Notes under the pieces: model-generated
Database searches by the model: none
The model's input: the letters and a program-made list of their open reading frames with translations, nothing else
Told to the model about the DNA's origin: nothing
Translations under genes and position numbers: made by a program
In this document: positions 47,952-59,289 of the stretch, in pieces
Numbering within the stretch: the stretch's first letter is position 1
Layout: every line of letters begins with the position of its first letter
Assembly (NCBI GenBank): GCA_030062745.1
Contig: CP099839.1
Coordinates: 2,919,001-2,983,000 of the forward strand
Reading direction: 5' to 3'
Origin: Capitulum mitella
Lineage: Eukaryota; Arthropoda; Thecostraca; Pollicipedomorpha; Pollicipedidae
DNA length: 64,000 nt

Positions 47952-48518
47952 TGTCTCTGAAAGCTATAACTTAGCCACCACGCTTCAGAATACTTGAGGT
48001 GAAAAGCAAAGCAGCAAAACAAAGAAGAGGTCTGCAGTAGTCCTATTCAGCTGAACAAACAAATCGACCCTTGTTGGCCTTTGGTTAGCCAATTAGCCTT
48101 GCCATTGTTGAACAAACATCTATAGACATCTGTGGCGCTGTTCTGACAGATCTTGTTGATGTTCGGTCCGCAAACGATTGTGCTCCGTCGAAATTATTTA
48201 GTAGAGCTGCGCGCCTGAAAGCTCCGGGTTCAGCTCATCCACTTGCATACCGGTTAACCCTAAAATATTCCCCAGTTTTCCTGTTTTCTGTTCTAACGTG
48301 GGCCAGTTATAGTCCTTCATTTCTACGGTGATCAATGGAGTAGGTGCGGAGCGCCAAGTTACCTTGCCGTCTCGTATTTTTGCACCCTTGATGCCACATT
48401 TTGTGTAGCATCGGTTAACATTCTCTGAATTTTGTGTTTGTTGCAAGTGCCTAGTATTTGAACTGTGAACTGGATTAATATCAAAGGAGCATCGAAGTAG
48501 CAGATAACAATCATCATC
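47952..48518. other. ABHD2: Region upstream of ABHD2-like gene
   Basis: About 570 bp before the ABHD2 start, expected to hold its promoter and 5' UTR. No TATA box or clear motif is visible. An 82-codon minus-strand frame here starts at TTG and is not supported as a gene. Confidence 0.4.
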
Positions 48519-48676
48519 ATGACTTCAGTAGCAGTTCTTGCTATTATAGCACTCTGTCTTTGGCTTGTTGTTAAATTTTTGAATTTGCAAAGCCAAGCAG
48601 CCCTTCCTGTCCTGTCATGTATGGACCAAAAGTTTCAGAAAAATTTCCTTAAATATTGCCCTCATCTTGTGGAACC
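48519..48676 (+). CDS. ABHD2: ABHD2-like coding exon 1 (residues 1-53)
   Basis: ATG with A at -3; encodes MTSVAVLAIIALCLWLVV, a membrane anchor, followed by the lumenal or cytosolic stem KNFLKYCPHLVEP. It ends CC|GTAAGT, a strong donor, in phase 2. Confidence 0.88.
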
Positions 48677-51600
48677 GTAAGTATTCTGTTACCTGCTGTT
48701 CCCTGGCTGGTGTTTTATTTGTTTTGTGGTTGTGTTGTCAAAATGGGATTTAACTTGTGTTTGGTAGCTTACTCAAAGGCTTAATGTTCACATTTGTTGC
48801 TGGGATCTATGATTGATTGTTATAAGTAAAATGCTCAGTTTTCATATTTTGTCTGTTATTGTGTTGGGAAGATAGCATTTTACATAGTAGTTTAGGGCTA
48901 TGGATGAGGTAATCCTTTAGAAGCGTGCGCCATAAACCAAGCACACTGGATGACACATATACGCGTGGCAAAGGAGACGTGAGTTGAAAACAACAACATT
49001 ATGCACTGGAGCTCCAGGTCGTGGATCACCTACTATTGTTTAACTTAACCTAACCTCTCCCCCTCCCCCTTTTCTTTCCTTTCCTTTCCTAACCTAACCT
49101 AACCTAACCTACTGTGTAAAACAAAGCGAATAGTAGGTGATCTAAACCTGAGCTCCAGTGCATAATGTTGTTGTTTCTCGCAACAGCTGACGTTTCCTTT
49201 TGCCACGCGCGCCGTATATGTGTCATCCAGTGTGCTTGGTTTATGGCGTTCGCTTCTAAAGGATTGCCTATGGATGAGATATGGAATGTCCATTGCTGTT
49301 GGATGGATTAGAATTTAAAACAGTATACTAAAGTTACATTTTTGGTATCCCAGAAAGTGATGGCAAATGATGGTGACATCTCCAAAGCTGTAGAAAAGAT
49401 AAGGACACACAGCTTTTTGTGACTGTGCATGTGGTGCTTTCATGCCATCTGCAGGTCATTGCCATCATAGTTAACATTTTGTAATGCAGCCCCAGGCCAG
49501 GCTGCACAAGCTAACTGGTTTTCAAGAGACCAGCTGGCCTGGGGAGGAGGGGGAGCAGGATAGGGAATTGCAAGATAGGCCCTGACAAGGGTAAAATAAA
49601 CTTTCATTACTGGTTCAGGAGAATATAATTGCTGGAGTTATGTGACAAGAAAGAGAGCAAAAATCATAGCACTGCAGTGCAAACTCATTCCCATTTATGA
49701 ATGTGGACACAAAAAGTTTCCCACATGTTTGTTTATAGTTAAACATAGCGTGATTTTTATGTTTATTGTTGAGTGCCTTCTAATGCTCCAGTTTTGTTTC
49801 TTTAACTATCATGCCATATGGAAGGGGGTACTGCACATCCTATTTGTATCCATCAAAATGTGGGAGGATGTCATTTTGTGGTCTTTTTGATAAAAGAAAT
49901 GTTGGATTTTTTAACACTGGACAGGATGACTGTTGGATGAACAAATGCAGCTCCTGCCAGCAGTTCATGGAGGTATCACATCTTGGGGACAGTTCTGACA
50001 ATATGAGGGATGGAAATATGAAAATGGATATTGTGAGCTATATTCTGGTGCAGCAGTGCCTTCTATAAAAGCCTGATAATATCAGTACAAAAGACGGTCG
50101 TCAAACGGTCAGTGGCTGTGCTGAAAACAATAGCAAGGTTTCAGCGATGGCTGCAGCTGTGGTGATAGTGGTGATCCCTTCGTGATACAGTGTGGATGGG
50201 TTGATAGTGAGCCAGGTGATGGCGAGTATCCCAATAAGCGAGCTATAGGACATATGAAGGCTGTCAACTAATGCAAATAATGACGAGCCTGAGGTCCATT
50301 TGACCCTGTGTCAGACTCGAAATCCATTTAACCCTATGTCAGACTCAAAACCTGCCGAAGAATCCGGCTGCACGCGCCATGTCGCCCCCCCCACCCCTCA
50401 TGTTGACATGTCGACAGCCCATTACTGAACTTGACTAAATCTATTGCAGTTCTCTATGGCCAGTCAGGCTAGGGAGTTACTCTTCTGTAGAGCGTTCAGA
50501 CTCACATTGAAGGGACCGTGGCTTAAAATTGGAGCTTGAGTTCTGGAATGGATAACCATAGAAAACATCTTTTTTCTGCCTTCCATATCACATGTGCCAT
50601 CAAAACAACAAAAAATTGCTGTGTCACACCAAAACAGCACGGCACCCACAAAGTCCCTCGTGCCACGGAGCGTTAGCGTTAAGCCAGAAGGAGACCTGTG
50701 GATGACGTCACATTCGCGTCCACTTGCGTCAAAACCCGACACCAAAGCGAGTAATGGCAGTGGTCCCCCCCCCCTCCCCGGTATATGTCTTTACGACTGG
50801 CAGTTTGAAGAAAAATCCCTCAGTATGTCATCAGTAAATATCCCTATGATGACATTCTCCCTAGACTTGTGGTCAGGGCGGGGTCAGTTCATTTTTGACT
50901 GATAAGATTCCGTGCTAAAAAATGGACTACTCCTGAGGTAACCAAACAAGCTGATGGGCCCAACATGCAGTGTTTTCGTCATGCGGAAATCAGATTCATC
51001 CTTCAGTTGTAAGGCTTTGTGGCATTTGCATGGGAGACGTAACAGATCAGCGTTTGATATTGTGACACTTTCACACACAATCAGCATCGTAGAATTAAAA
51101 CAACTGTTTTGTCTATGGCATAGAATCAGGATATTGTTTGCACCAGTTGTGCTGACACCCAACTGCTGTCTATTTGTCGTTGTGAGAGACTATAAGTTTT
51201 GTTGTTCGGTACAGCCACTACATGCATGTTAATAGTTAGATTGTGCACATCCCTCATTGTGGTTTAAGGTAAGTGGACTGTGCATTATACCATCGTGTTA
51301 TTTTAATTGCTAATCATTACCCCATTGTGGTAGTGATTGCATTGTAAAGAAACACTGTAGTAATGTATGTTTTTCACTGCCAACCACATTTCACGCCATT
51401 TGCCACTTTAATTGCCGAATGATTTCAACGTCGTCGTAATCATTGTTTAAAAAGCATTGCAGTAATACATGTTCTCATTGTTAACGCCACCGGGCAACCA
51501 CTTTTCGTAAAAGTTGAATCACAGGTAATTTTTAGTCCAGTCATTTTAACCCTCTCCGGATTTAAGGATTTTCACCAAGTCGCCCAAAGATAGTGGGTGC

Positions 51601-52154
51601 CCATTTCTCTGTGAAGTGAGATAAAGTGACGAAACAAGACAGAGCGTATGGCACGTTTCATTCTGATTTCAACCATGCCTACCTTGACCTCTTCAGGTCA
51701 TGTGATGACCTCCCAGTTCACCGAACTCGGTCAGGCCACCGAAAGAATATAATATTATTCGTTTCGGCTGTCATCGTTATTATCTCACAACAAAACGGCC
51801 TGCAAACCATTCCTTCGTAGGTACTTGGCTTTAAAATCGATCAGTCTTTGTTGTTAGTGGTTGCCTTTTCCGTTCGAGTTAAGTTCATTAGCCACTGTGT
51901 GCGCGGCGCGGGGCAGGTGGCGGCCCGGTCGTCGGTCGCCGCGGCTCGGCCGGCTGCTGACCGCCGGTTTGCCGGCAGGTACGTGCCCACGCCGCTCTGG
52001 GGTCTGTCGGGTCACGTGCAGACGGTGGTGCACGCCGTGGTGGGCCGCGTCCGCACGCGCAACAGGGAGAGCGTGCGCCGGTCGGCCCGGCTGCCGGACG
52101 GCGCCACCATCACCTGGGACGAGTGGACGCCGCTGGACGACCACCCGGCCAACG
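48519..52154 (+). CDS. ABHD2: ABHD2-type monoacylglycerol lipase, 5' part (coding exons 1-2; rest beyond window)
   Basis: ABHD2 proteins are single-pass membrane alpha/beta-hydrolases that cleave monoacylglycerols and other lipid esters. The joined exons encode 111 residues: a hydrophobic signal anchor (about 4-20), the NLQS linker, then WGLSGHVQT (60-68), the WGxxGHxQT signature of the YheT/ABHD1-3 group. GRVR (75-78) and PDGAT (92-96) match ABHD2 better than ABHD1 or ABHD3 (family knowledge, no alignment run). The nucleophile elbow and the Asp and His of the triad fall in later exons, which I could not find up to 64000. Exon 1 is AT-rich and exon 2 very GC-rich, an unusual contrast within one gene. 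Phase 2 then phase 1 junctions, both with GT donors. Confidence 0.9.
48898..49278. mobile_element. Fold-back (long inverted repeat) element with CCTAA core
   Basis: Arms of about 150 bp (48909-49055 and 49115-49267) are near-complementary, beginning GTAATCCTTTAGAAGCG and GCAATCCTTTAGAAGCG. They flank a C/T-rich core with about 4.6 copies of CCTAA (49088-49110). An exact 11-bp direct repeat CTATGGATGAG lies at 48898-48908 and 49268-49278. Long arms and a 9-11-bp duplication suggest a Mutator-like MITE. It sits in an intron. Confidence 0.82.
49088..49110. repeat. CCTAA repeat (arthropod telomere-type, interstitial)
   Basis: Four to five exact CCTAA units, the complement of TTAGG, within the fold-back core after a CTTTC-rich run. 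Confidence 0.85.
51979..52154 (+). CDS. ABHD2: ABHD2-like coding exon 2 (residues 53-111)
   Basis: The acceptor GCCGGCAG precedes G TAC GTG, completing Pro53 and reading YVPTPLWGLSGHVQT. It ends AACG|GTACGG in phase 1. The family signature and an uninterrupted frame make this exon secure. Confidence 0.92.
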
Positions 52155-53039
52155 GTACGGCTTCCCGGCGTGGCGCCGGGCACCGGTGGGGGGGCTCACG
52201 GCCATCGGCTCGGTCTCCCTGGCTCAGCCACGGGGGTGGACCGTCTCATCCGGGGAGCATTGCTACCCAGGCGACTCACTCGGGGAACGGCGATGTCCCC
52301 GCTTCCTCCGGCCTGCAGCGCGTTGCCGCCAGCCGTCCTCGGACCCTTCATTGAGGAGCGAGGTTACGCAACAGGTTTTGCAAGTAGATCTGATGGAGTC
52401 CTTGTGGGCCGAGTAATGAAAGTTGTGGTTTCTGGAAACCGCGCGGTAGAGGGTTACTTTTTCTCCTGGTTGGAAGTTGATGCGAGTGTCAACGTCTTTG
52501 ATGTCAGCGCCTGAATTGATCTGGAGCGGAATACCGGGATGACATTGCGCAGCGTTTCCTGTTAATTTATGGGGACAGGGCGGTTCGTAATTCCTGTAAG
52601 ATAATTACCGCGTAATTGCGTGCGGCTGAGGAGTTCGATGCCCGTCATATGTTTACTAGCGCGGCGGCCATATATCCTTTTTCTTTCTAAATGTCTTGCT
52701 TGGAAGGAGTTCTGGAGGAGAAAGTCGCCATCAAGCGTATGTTTGCTGTGCAGCATATATCTCAGTTAGATTCCGTCAGTAGTCCCAGGTTCATCAAAAG
52801 GGTTAACAGCCTGTACTGGTAGCGGATTTTGACGGGTAGATTTGCTTTTGGTGGAAACAGCAGCACGACACAGACAAAAATTCGAACGTGGTGAGATACT
52901 GCTGCTGTCGTTGTTCATTTTCCAGGCTGCGCATTATCAGTGAGAGGAAGTCCTCAGACGATGGCATGGTTTAATGTTCTCTTTGTTTTTGGATTATGGA
53001 CAAAGCATTACCAGTTAAGCCTTCTGCTCAGGAACGCAG

Positions 53040-53970
53040 CGCTGTGTTCTCGGTCGTGGCGGGGCGATTTGCGCGCTACCTGAGAGAGCTCGACCTCGCG
53101 GCTCCGGGGAACCCCGCGCACCAGACGCCACGATTCCCTCCCCGGACGGTCTAATGGCGCAAATGAAGCAGGCTCGCAGCTGCGCCACGACGCGGCGGCG
53201 CGTGCTGTGATTCACCGCCGAGCGCGAGCAGCTGTGCGAATTCGTCATAGCGTCGGATCGAACCGGTGTTCCGGCGCTGTCGTGTTGTTGCGGTGCCGAG
53301 GTGTGTCCGTGAGGGCCGTTTACGGCGGAGGAATCCCCGCCGCCGGCTTCCGGCAGATGAAATGGAGGAGTCGATGGCGGCTGGTTGTAGCTGCCGTGCC
53401 AGTGGAGCTGCAGTACTTCCATGGGGCCAGTAGCTCCTTGTATGCCGCATCAAGGGACCGTGCAGTCGTCGTTTTGAAACCCCCTCGAAGCGGCTGTTTT
53501 CATGCAGAAGCTGGGTACATGGCGAAAGTGTACACAGCCTTCGTGAAAGGCATCGATCTGACGTCTGAACTCAGCGTGCCTTGAAGCGGAACGGCGTCGC
53601 GGCCGTTTCAGTTTGAGCCAGGAGTCCTGTCAACACGACGCCACCCTCAGAGCGTCTCGGTGACGTATTCCAGGCTGCCGCGGCCAGCGGCGGGCGGCGA
53701 GCGTTGGCCGACCTTATTGCGGCTGTCCGCCGCCGCCGCGGGCAATGGCGCTCGCCCACGGTCAACAGCGCGCCGGCACGTGTTTGCCGTCCCGTATCGG
53801 CCGCCGTCGGCCGGCCGCCGCGGCGGCGGGCCGCCCCGGGCGAGACGCGATACGCCACACAGCCGGCGCCGACGGCGGCGAGCCTCGCCGGGCCTGCGCG
53901 GCCGGTAACGACGAAATGCGACCGCCGGCCGCGGCCGCCGACGTGCCCGGCGCTCGCCGCCGCGCGGGGA
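53040..53970. other. GC-rich islands in ABHD2-like intron 2
   Basis: Two CpG-dense patches (53040-53350 and 53640-53970). Open frames on both strands reflect composition. No recognised product. Confidence 0.4.
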
Positions 53971-55459
53971 GTAATTAGCCATGTTGATTGCTCGTGTGTG
54001 GGCGGCGTTGCCGTAATTGCGGTGTCTGAGGAGTGCGGGCGTTTCCGGCCTTGTGTTTGGTTTCCTCCGAGCGCTGGCTGTGCGAGGTTCTTTTCTGCAC
54101 GTCGTTTTCCGGCGCGTGCTGTTACTTATCTTTTCTATTGCTTATTTATTCCCACGCTGCTGCCGATTTCTGCGCCAGATGTAGTGCCACGAGGGACTGC
54201 AATCTGACTCACGCGGTTTGTGTTGGTCATTCAGGAGATGTATCGAGTACTCAGACGTTTTCATCATCTTGATTCGACGATCAGTTTTCCGTCTTTTAAC
54301 TGCGTTTGGTTTGAAAAATGGATCTGTAACTCACCGGAAAATGAGACGGCCTGAAGGAAATTGAGTGTGATGTACAAGCGCTTAAAAGTATCACAGTATC
54401 GGAAAGTGGCCGCCGCCGTCAGGTGGCAGCTTTGTTGGTGGGCGAGTGGCCTCGCAGCTCTCTGCGAAATTTGCACCAGCATACCAGTGGCTGACTGGTC
54501 GTTGGGTCCGGCAGGCGGGGCAGCGGGCCCGGCCGGACTACGGCAGGGGAGAACTGTCGCGTATTTGACTATTGGAGAAAACAGGGCAGATGCGAAACGG
54601 CAAAATGAAACAGCCACCTCGAATTTATTTTAGTGTCTTATAAGCCACGATTCATTTTCATATTAGACGAAGGGCAAGAAATTGAGCGAGGCGCTCTTAA
54701 ACACCGGAGCCAACAAAAGTAACCCTTACAGATTGTTATTTCTGATACGGATATTGGTCAGGGTGAAATGAAGGTACGCTTGCGATGAAAAGTGCGTATT
54801 GATAACAGAATTGCGGAGGCTTACATTTCCATGTAACATGTCTATCAAAATAGTCGTTAGAGTAGAAGCCCTTTTACCGCCTTTCATTTTTCGGAAAAAG
54901 CCCAAATACGGTCGGGGCCGCATTGCCACGAACACTTAAACCACCCGTGTTAATTGCTATTTAGGCCTGTTTAACCTTGAAATGGAGATGTTTATTAGCA
55001 TTTTAGCCGACACAAAACGAAAAGAGCAGGGGGGCGGGAAGGGTTTACTGCTGACAGTGAGTCTGGATAAAGTAGTGACAGGACAGTTCACCACTTTCCC
55101 TTTTCAGACCAATGCCTAGCTTTATTTAGTTCTTATATATTATTTTCTTTTATACATAGTGTGGTTCCCATGGTCATTCTTCACAGCCACCTGTATTGAG
55201 GGGAGAGATAAGCCCACATATGGCAATATGGCAGAAAGGTCGAGAATATTTTCTTTTCACTTTAGAAACGGGTCATTCTTCAGGTCATTATCAGCAAGGC
55301 TTCTCAAGCGCTGCAGCACGGAGCTGGCGAGCGACTCAGAGAGCTATTGGCGACTGTGTAGCTGCTCTCTCTGATGCAGTAGCAGCTGCCGCAGCTCGGT
55401 CTGAACCCGTCGGCGATCGCCGAGAGGTTGTCACCATAACGGCCCACATCTTTTGTATT

Positions 55460-55645
55460 GGGCTGAGGTCTGGGCTGCTGGGCGACCAGCGGTGCTGCGT
55501 GATCTGTCAACGAGTGCAAATAGAGATGGAGTTATACAAATGGAGTCCGAGTCGCCCTTATAGTTTTGACACGCCTCTAACACGGAAACCATTGCTAGCT
55601 TTGAAATGTGGTAGTCACCTCGAAATATATCGGAATAACTGAAGT
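55460..55645 (-). repeat. Dispersed repeat H, copy 1
   Basis: On the minus strand it reads TTTCGAGGTGACTACCAC, CAATGGTT, GGCGTGTCAAAACT and ATTTGCACTCGTTGACAGAT in order, collinear with 57215-57365 on the + strand. Diverged, unclassified. Confidence 0.65.
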
Positions 55646-56240
55646 GCACATTTAATTGGTGTCTCGCGTGGACCTTGTTGAAGAAATGAAGACTGGTTGG
55701 CATGCATTTTTTAAGCGGTTCAAAAGGTAGGACCTCGGAGAATCAGATTTATTTTTACGAGTCGTCTATATGCAGACTTGGGACTTGACCAAACGTACCT
55801 CTTGACGACAGCGGCTGTTTCGTGTTGAAGCTAGTGTTACCAAGGGGTATGTTTTTGAATTTGAAGCACGATAAGCACTGCTCAGGTACCACAAAGTTGT
55901 ACGTCACTTTCCGCCAAGCGTTTCCTCCTTTCCTGACTCATTTCACCAGACGAACCATGACGTTCGATGATCACATGTCTGATGCCATTTGCTCACATTT
56001 CTGATGTCGTTTGCACGTGAGTGGAAAATTCATTTGGAGGTGTTGGGTTTTTCACTCAACGGCACGGTCCGGTAATACCAGAAATCCGCGGCAGTACCAG
56101 AAATCCGCGCCCGGGCGCATTCTTTTGTGGTTTTGTTTGCGGGCACCTTTGGCCGGAAGTTGTAAATGAATTGTCCTACCTCGTAGACCAGGTTTGTGCG
56201 CCTTTGCTGTTACATGTTTGGGTTCCATGTTCTTGTTAAG

Positions 56241-56397
56241 CAGGGGTGCAGCCAGCATTTTCTTAAGAGAGGGACCCAGAGCTCATTGTGACCTGAAATA
56301 TGAAAACCGCCGCTGGGAAGACGATACGCAATGGTTTCCACAAAAAAATGTGAGACTAGGGGGGCTGGGCTCCCCGGTCCCCCTTTGACTACGCCGG
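56241..56397 (+). mobile_element. 157-bp hAT-like MITE, family G copy 2
   Basis: Starts CAGGGGTGCAGCCAGCATT, with TTCTTAAG inside, and ends CCCTTTGACTACGCCG, matching 568-724 in order and length. TGTTAAG flanks it on both sides (56234-56240, 56398-56404). Confidence 0.72.
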
Positions 56398-56995
56398 TGT
56401 TAAGTCCTGAGTGGTGAGAGCATCGCCAAAGCTCACGTTATGGGTGTTCCAGGGCTAAGGTTTTGTCTCTGATAGAATTTGGCTTGACTCATTTCCTGTC
56501 CCATATCCGTGTAATCAGTGTGTACGTGGTATCGTCCACATTACGGTACATCGTCGCCAAAGTTACGTAACATCGACTACACACTGCGACCATCGAAGCA
56601 ACAGTGTTCTCTGAAACGCGCGTAGTCTGAAAGCAGTGCGGCTGGCGATCCTGCAGATAGGAATGTGGCGCGGAAATCATTGTAGCGTGTCAATGCTGCA
56701 AATCGTTGGGATGTGTAAGGGGCTGTCGCCACCTCCATTGGCAAGAGAGGAAATGGCAGGACAGTGCTTCCTACGCACCAAATTAAAAAAATGTATTGCA
56801 TGTAAAATGTAAATGTAGTGTTGTAAATGTAAATGTAAAAAAAGTAAATGTATGCAAAAAAAATATTTAGTAGCATTACCTTCATCTCGAGAAGGTTTTC
56901 AACGGGAATCCCTTAGTCAGGCCCCATGTCTGCATACAAATTATTTCCAGCAAGGCATTGTACGGCCTGAGGTTCTCCGTGCTGCCCTCTGAAGT

Positions 56996-57136
56996 GTGTA
57001 GAAAAATGTCATCCTAACTGGCTTCAGTTCTTTATCAAGGTCTACATGTGATACCAATCCAAAATGGTAGTGTTTAGAAAAATGTCATCCTAACTAGCTC
57101 CATTTTTTCATCTACATATGACACCAACCAAAAATG
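56996..57136. repeat. Tandem duplication, about 70 bp, two copies
   Basis: TAGAAAAATGTCATCCTAAC occurs at 56999 and 57075. Both are followed by CATCTACAT/GTCTACATG, ACACCAA or ATACCAA, and AAAATGG. Confidence 0.85.
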
Positions 57137-57148
57137 GAGTTAAGTTAT

Positions 57149-57151
<3 letters not shown>

Positions 57152-57214
<63 letters not shown>
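57152..57214. repeat. TA then TG microsatellite
   Basis: About 40 bases of TA followed by about 11 TG units. Confidence 0.95.
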
Positions 57215-57216
<2 letters not shown>

Positions 57217-57365
57217 CTACATTTATCGAGGTGATAGTTACATTTCTGTGCTACCAATGGTTCCATGTTACATGCGTCTCAAAACTGTTTGGGCGTCTCA
57301 GACTGCACAATGTATTTTATTTGCACTCGTGGGCAGATCAGGCAGCCATGGGTGTTGCCACAATT
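57215..57365 (+). repeat. Dispersed repeat H, copy 2
   Basis: Collinear with the reverse complement of 55460-55645 and directly preceded by the TA/TG microsatellite. Confidence 0.65.
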
Positions 57366-57938
57366 AAGAAATTGGGGGGGGGGGTGGACTTCAATCCACC
57401 AAGAATGACTGACTGCAATCCACCAATAATAGGTAGGGCGGGGTAAAAATCTCGTTTTCTGACGCCGCATGACAAACTACGGTTAAAATCCCGCCTGCTA
57501 GATTTCAAAGTGTAGGAAATTGTGTCGCCAGTGGGAAATTCGTATTTGATACCTTAAGAACTGAGGTGGAATTAATCACCATCTCCGGCAAAATGCGAGG
57601 GACATGTCCCCCGCAGACCCTGCAGAGATTACACGCACGCACGCAGTTTCGCTGGAAGCTCCAAAAGCCGCCACTCCGCCAAATCGGGAGGATGTTCGCC
57701 ATCGTGGTGGAGGAGGTGCTGGCCGTAATCCCACCCGTTGGTGATCGCCGACGGGCGGACGACGAGCTTTGGCATCAGTGGGAGCAGCTACGCACGTAAG
57801 GGACCATGACCCATAGACACGCGCACGCTGACTCTGCGCATGCGCAAAAAGCACCTGTATTGTTGAGGTATCTTCCGTTTTTCGTTAGGTACAGGCAAAC
57901 AGCTCGCAATAGGCGACCAGTCTTTCAGTGTGTCTTCC

Positions 57939-58030
57939 AGTTTCGTAGTTTCAGTGATGAATAAAATGTGCCCCGTCGCTCGTCGGTGTATATACGGTCA
58001 CACTTTATTCATCACTGAAACTACGAAACT
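57939..58030. repeat. 92-nt hairpin with 32-bp arms
   Basis: Arms AGTTTCGTAGTTTCAGTGAT... (57939-57970) and 57999-58030 pair at 31 of 32 positions around a 28-nt loop. The size fits a pre-miRNA-like hairpin or the palindromic end of a small element. Confidence 0.92.
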
Positions 58031-58780
58031 TAGTGTAGTTTGTTTTGCAGCAACTTGGTCTCGAAATCGATCAAACCTCGTATTCAGTGATTTTCTAATT
58101 GTTTCTCGTGGTCAAAGTCAGGCAGACGAGACGTCAAATATCATTATCTTCTGGAATGGCACAGAAAGTGCCAAAAATCACGTTTTTTTTGCCGCGGAAT
58201 GGAGTTGTGGTGCTGAAAGGTAGGTAAAAGAGAATGAAGAGTGTGCTGGGAAGAAGGATGAAAGGTTTGGTGATGTCAGGATGAAAGGTGGAAGGAAAAA
58301 CCACTGTCATTACTAAAATCAGCGCCAGCAATTACCCGGAGATTGGTTTAAATGTACATTCCTTTGGGAAGGATGATAAAAGGCTTGGAAATGAAATGAT
58401 GAAAGGTGAAACATAAAAACCATTTCCGTTACTGAAACCAGCGCCCATAATTACGCTGAGACCGGTTTAAATTAACTTTGGGGTCATACAAGGTCAGTGG
58501 CCTGAATTGACCTTAGGGAGTTGGCTGGCGCGTCCAAGCCTGATGTGTTGCCGAACGTACGCTGAAAGAATATTGCAATAAAAGCTGACCCTGTATCTCG
58601 TCCAAGTTTTTAGAAAGAAGCCAAGACGTAGCTCAGGTACGGAAAGTCGACTTGCAAGGCTTGAATAATCGCGTCAAACTCGGTGAGCCGACGTAACCTG
58701 GTGCCATTTTTTGAAAAGATACGGAAACATGTAAGGTCACCTACGACAAATGCCAGGTTCTTGGCGTTTGCCGGCAGTCG

Positions 58781-58837
58781 TAGAAGAACCCCAAGGGGGT
58801 GGCAGCCCCCGCCCCTCGTCCGGGGAGGGTTAGGCTC
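58781..58837. mobile_element. Possible single end of a TTAA-type element
   Basis: Has GGGGGTGGCAGCCCCC, a perfect stem with a short loop, followed by CCGGGGAGGGTTAG, resembling the terminal architecture of families A, B and D. No opposite end was identified. Confidence 0.35.
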
Positions 58838-59210
58838 CCGGCATCGACTCGTATCAGAGGTGCTTATCGTGTTCACCTGAACCGTATTCACCCGCCTTTC
58901 TCCGATAGCCTGTACTGTCACGACCCCAGCCTCCCGTAGTTCGAGCGCTGCTGCTTGGCGCCCAGTCAAGGCCATTGGTGTTGCGAATTCCACGGCCCTG
59001 GAACTGCCATTCGCGACTTGAAAGTCCTATGGCCGTGGGATTTGACGGTGTACCTCTGATCGCCGTGCGGGGAGGCTTGCCCATTGTTGGGTCCGATTTC
59101 TTTGCGTATAGCGAATGCCTCTCTTGTCTCCGGCGTATTTTCCACGCGATGGAAAATAGCCTGCGTTGTCCGTATTTGTAAGTCCGAACACCATGTCCGA
59201 ACACCATATA

Positions 59211-59211
<1 letters not shown>

Positions 59212-59278
<67 letters not shown>

Positions 59279-59289
59279 TACATATATAA
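59212..59289. repeat. TA microsatellite
   Basis: About 65 bases of pure TA. Confidence 0.95.

Larger units (their letters stand above)
48677..51978 (+). other. ABHD2: ABHD2-like intron 1
   Basis: 3.3-kb intron. It contains the fold-back element at 48898-49278 and an imperfect stem-loop at 49491-49543 with 10-bp perfect arms (CCCAGGCCAG). A pyrimidine-rich patch lies near 50380 and a lone TTAACCCTCTCCGGA motif at 51548. The rest is AT-rich and unremarkable. No further exon is visible between the two coding exons. Confidence 0.6.

Noticed and set aside
48198..48446. 82-codon minus-strand frame just upstream of ABHD2
   Set aside because: Opens with TTG, has no in-frame ATG start nearby and no recognised family. 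A divergent gene remains possible but unsupported.
51548..51563. TTAACCCTCTCCGGA, resembling a TTAA-element left end
   Set aside because: No subterminal G-tract hairpin and no partner end before ABHD2 exon 2.
58628..58690. tRNA-like A box (TAGCTCAGGTACGG)
   Set aside because: No acceptable B box or cloverleaf pairing at the required distance.
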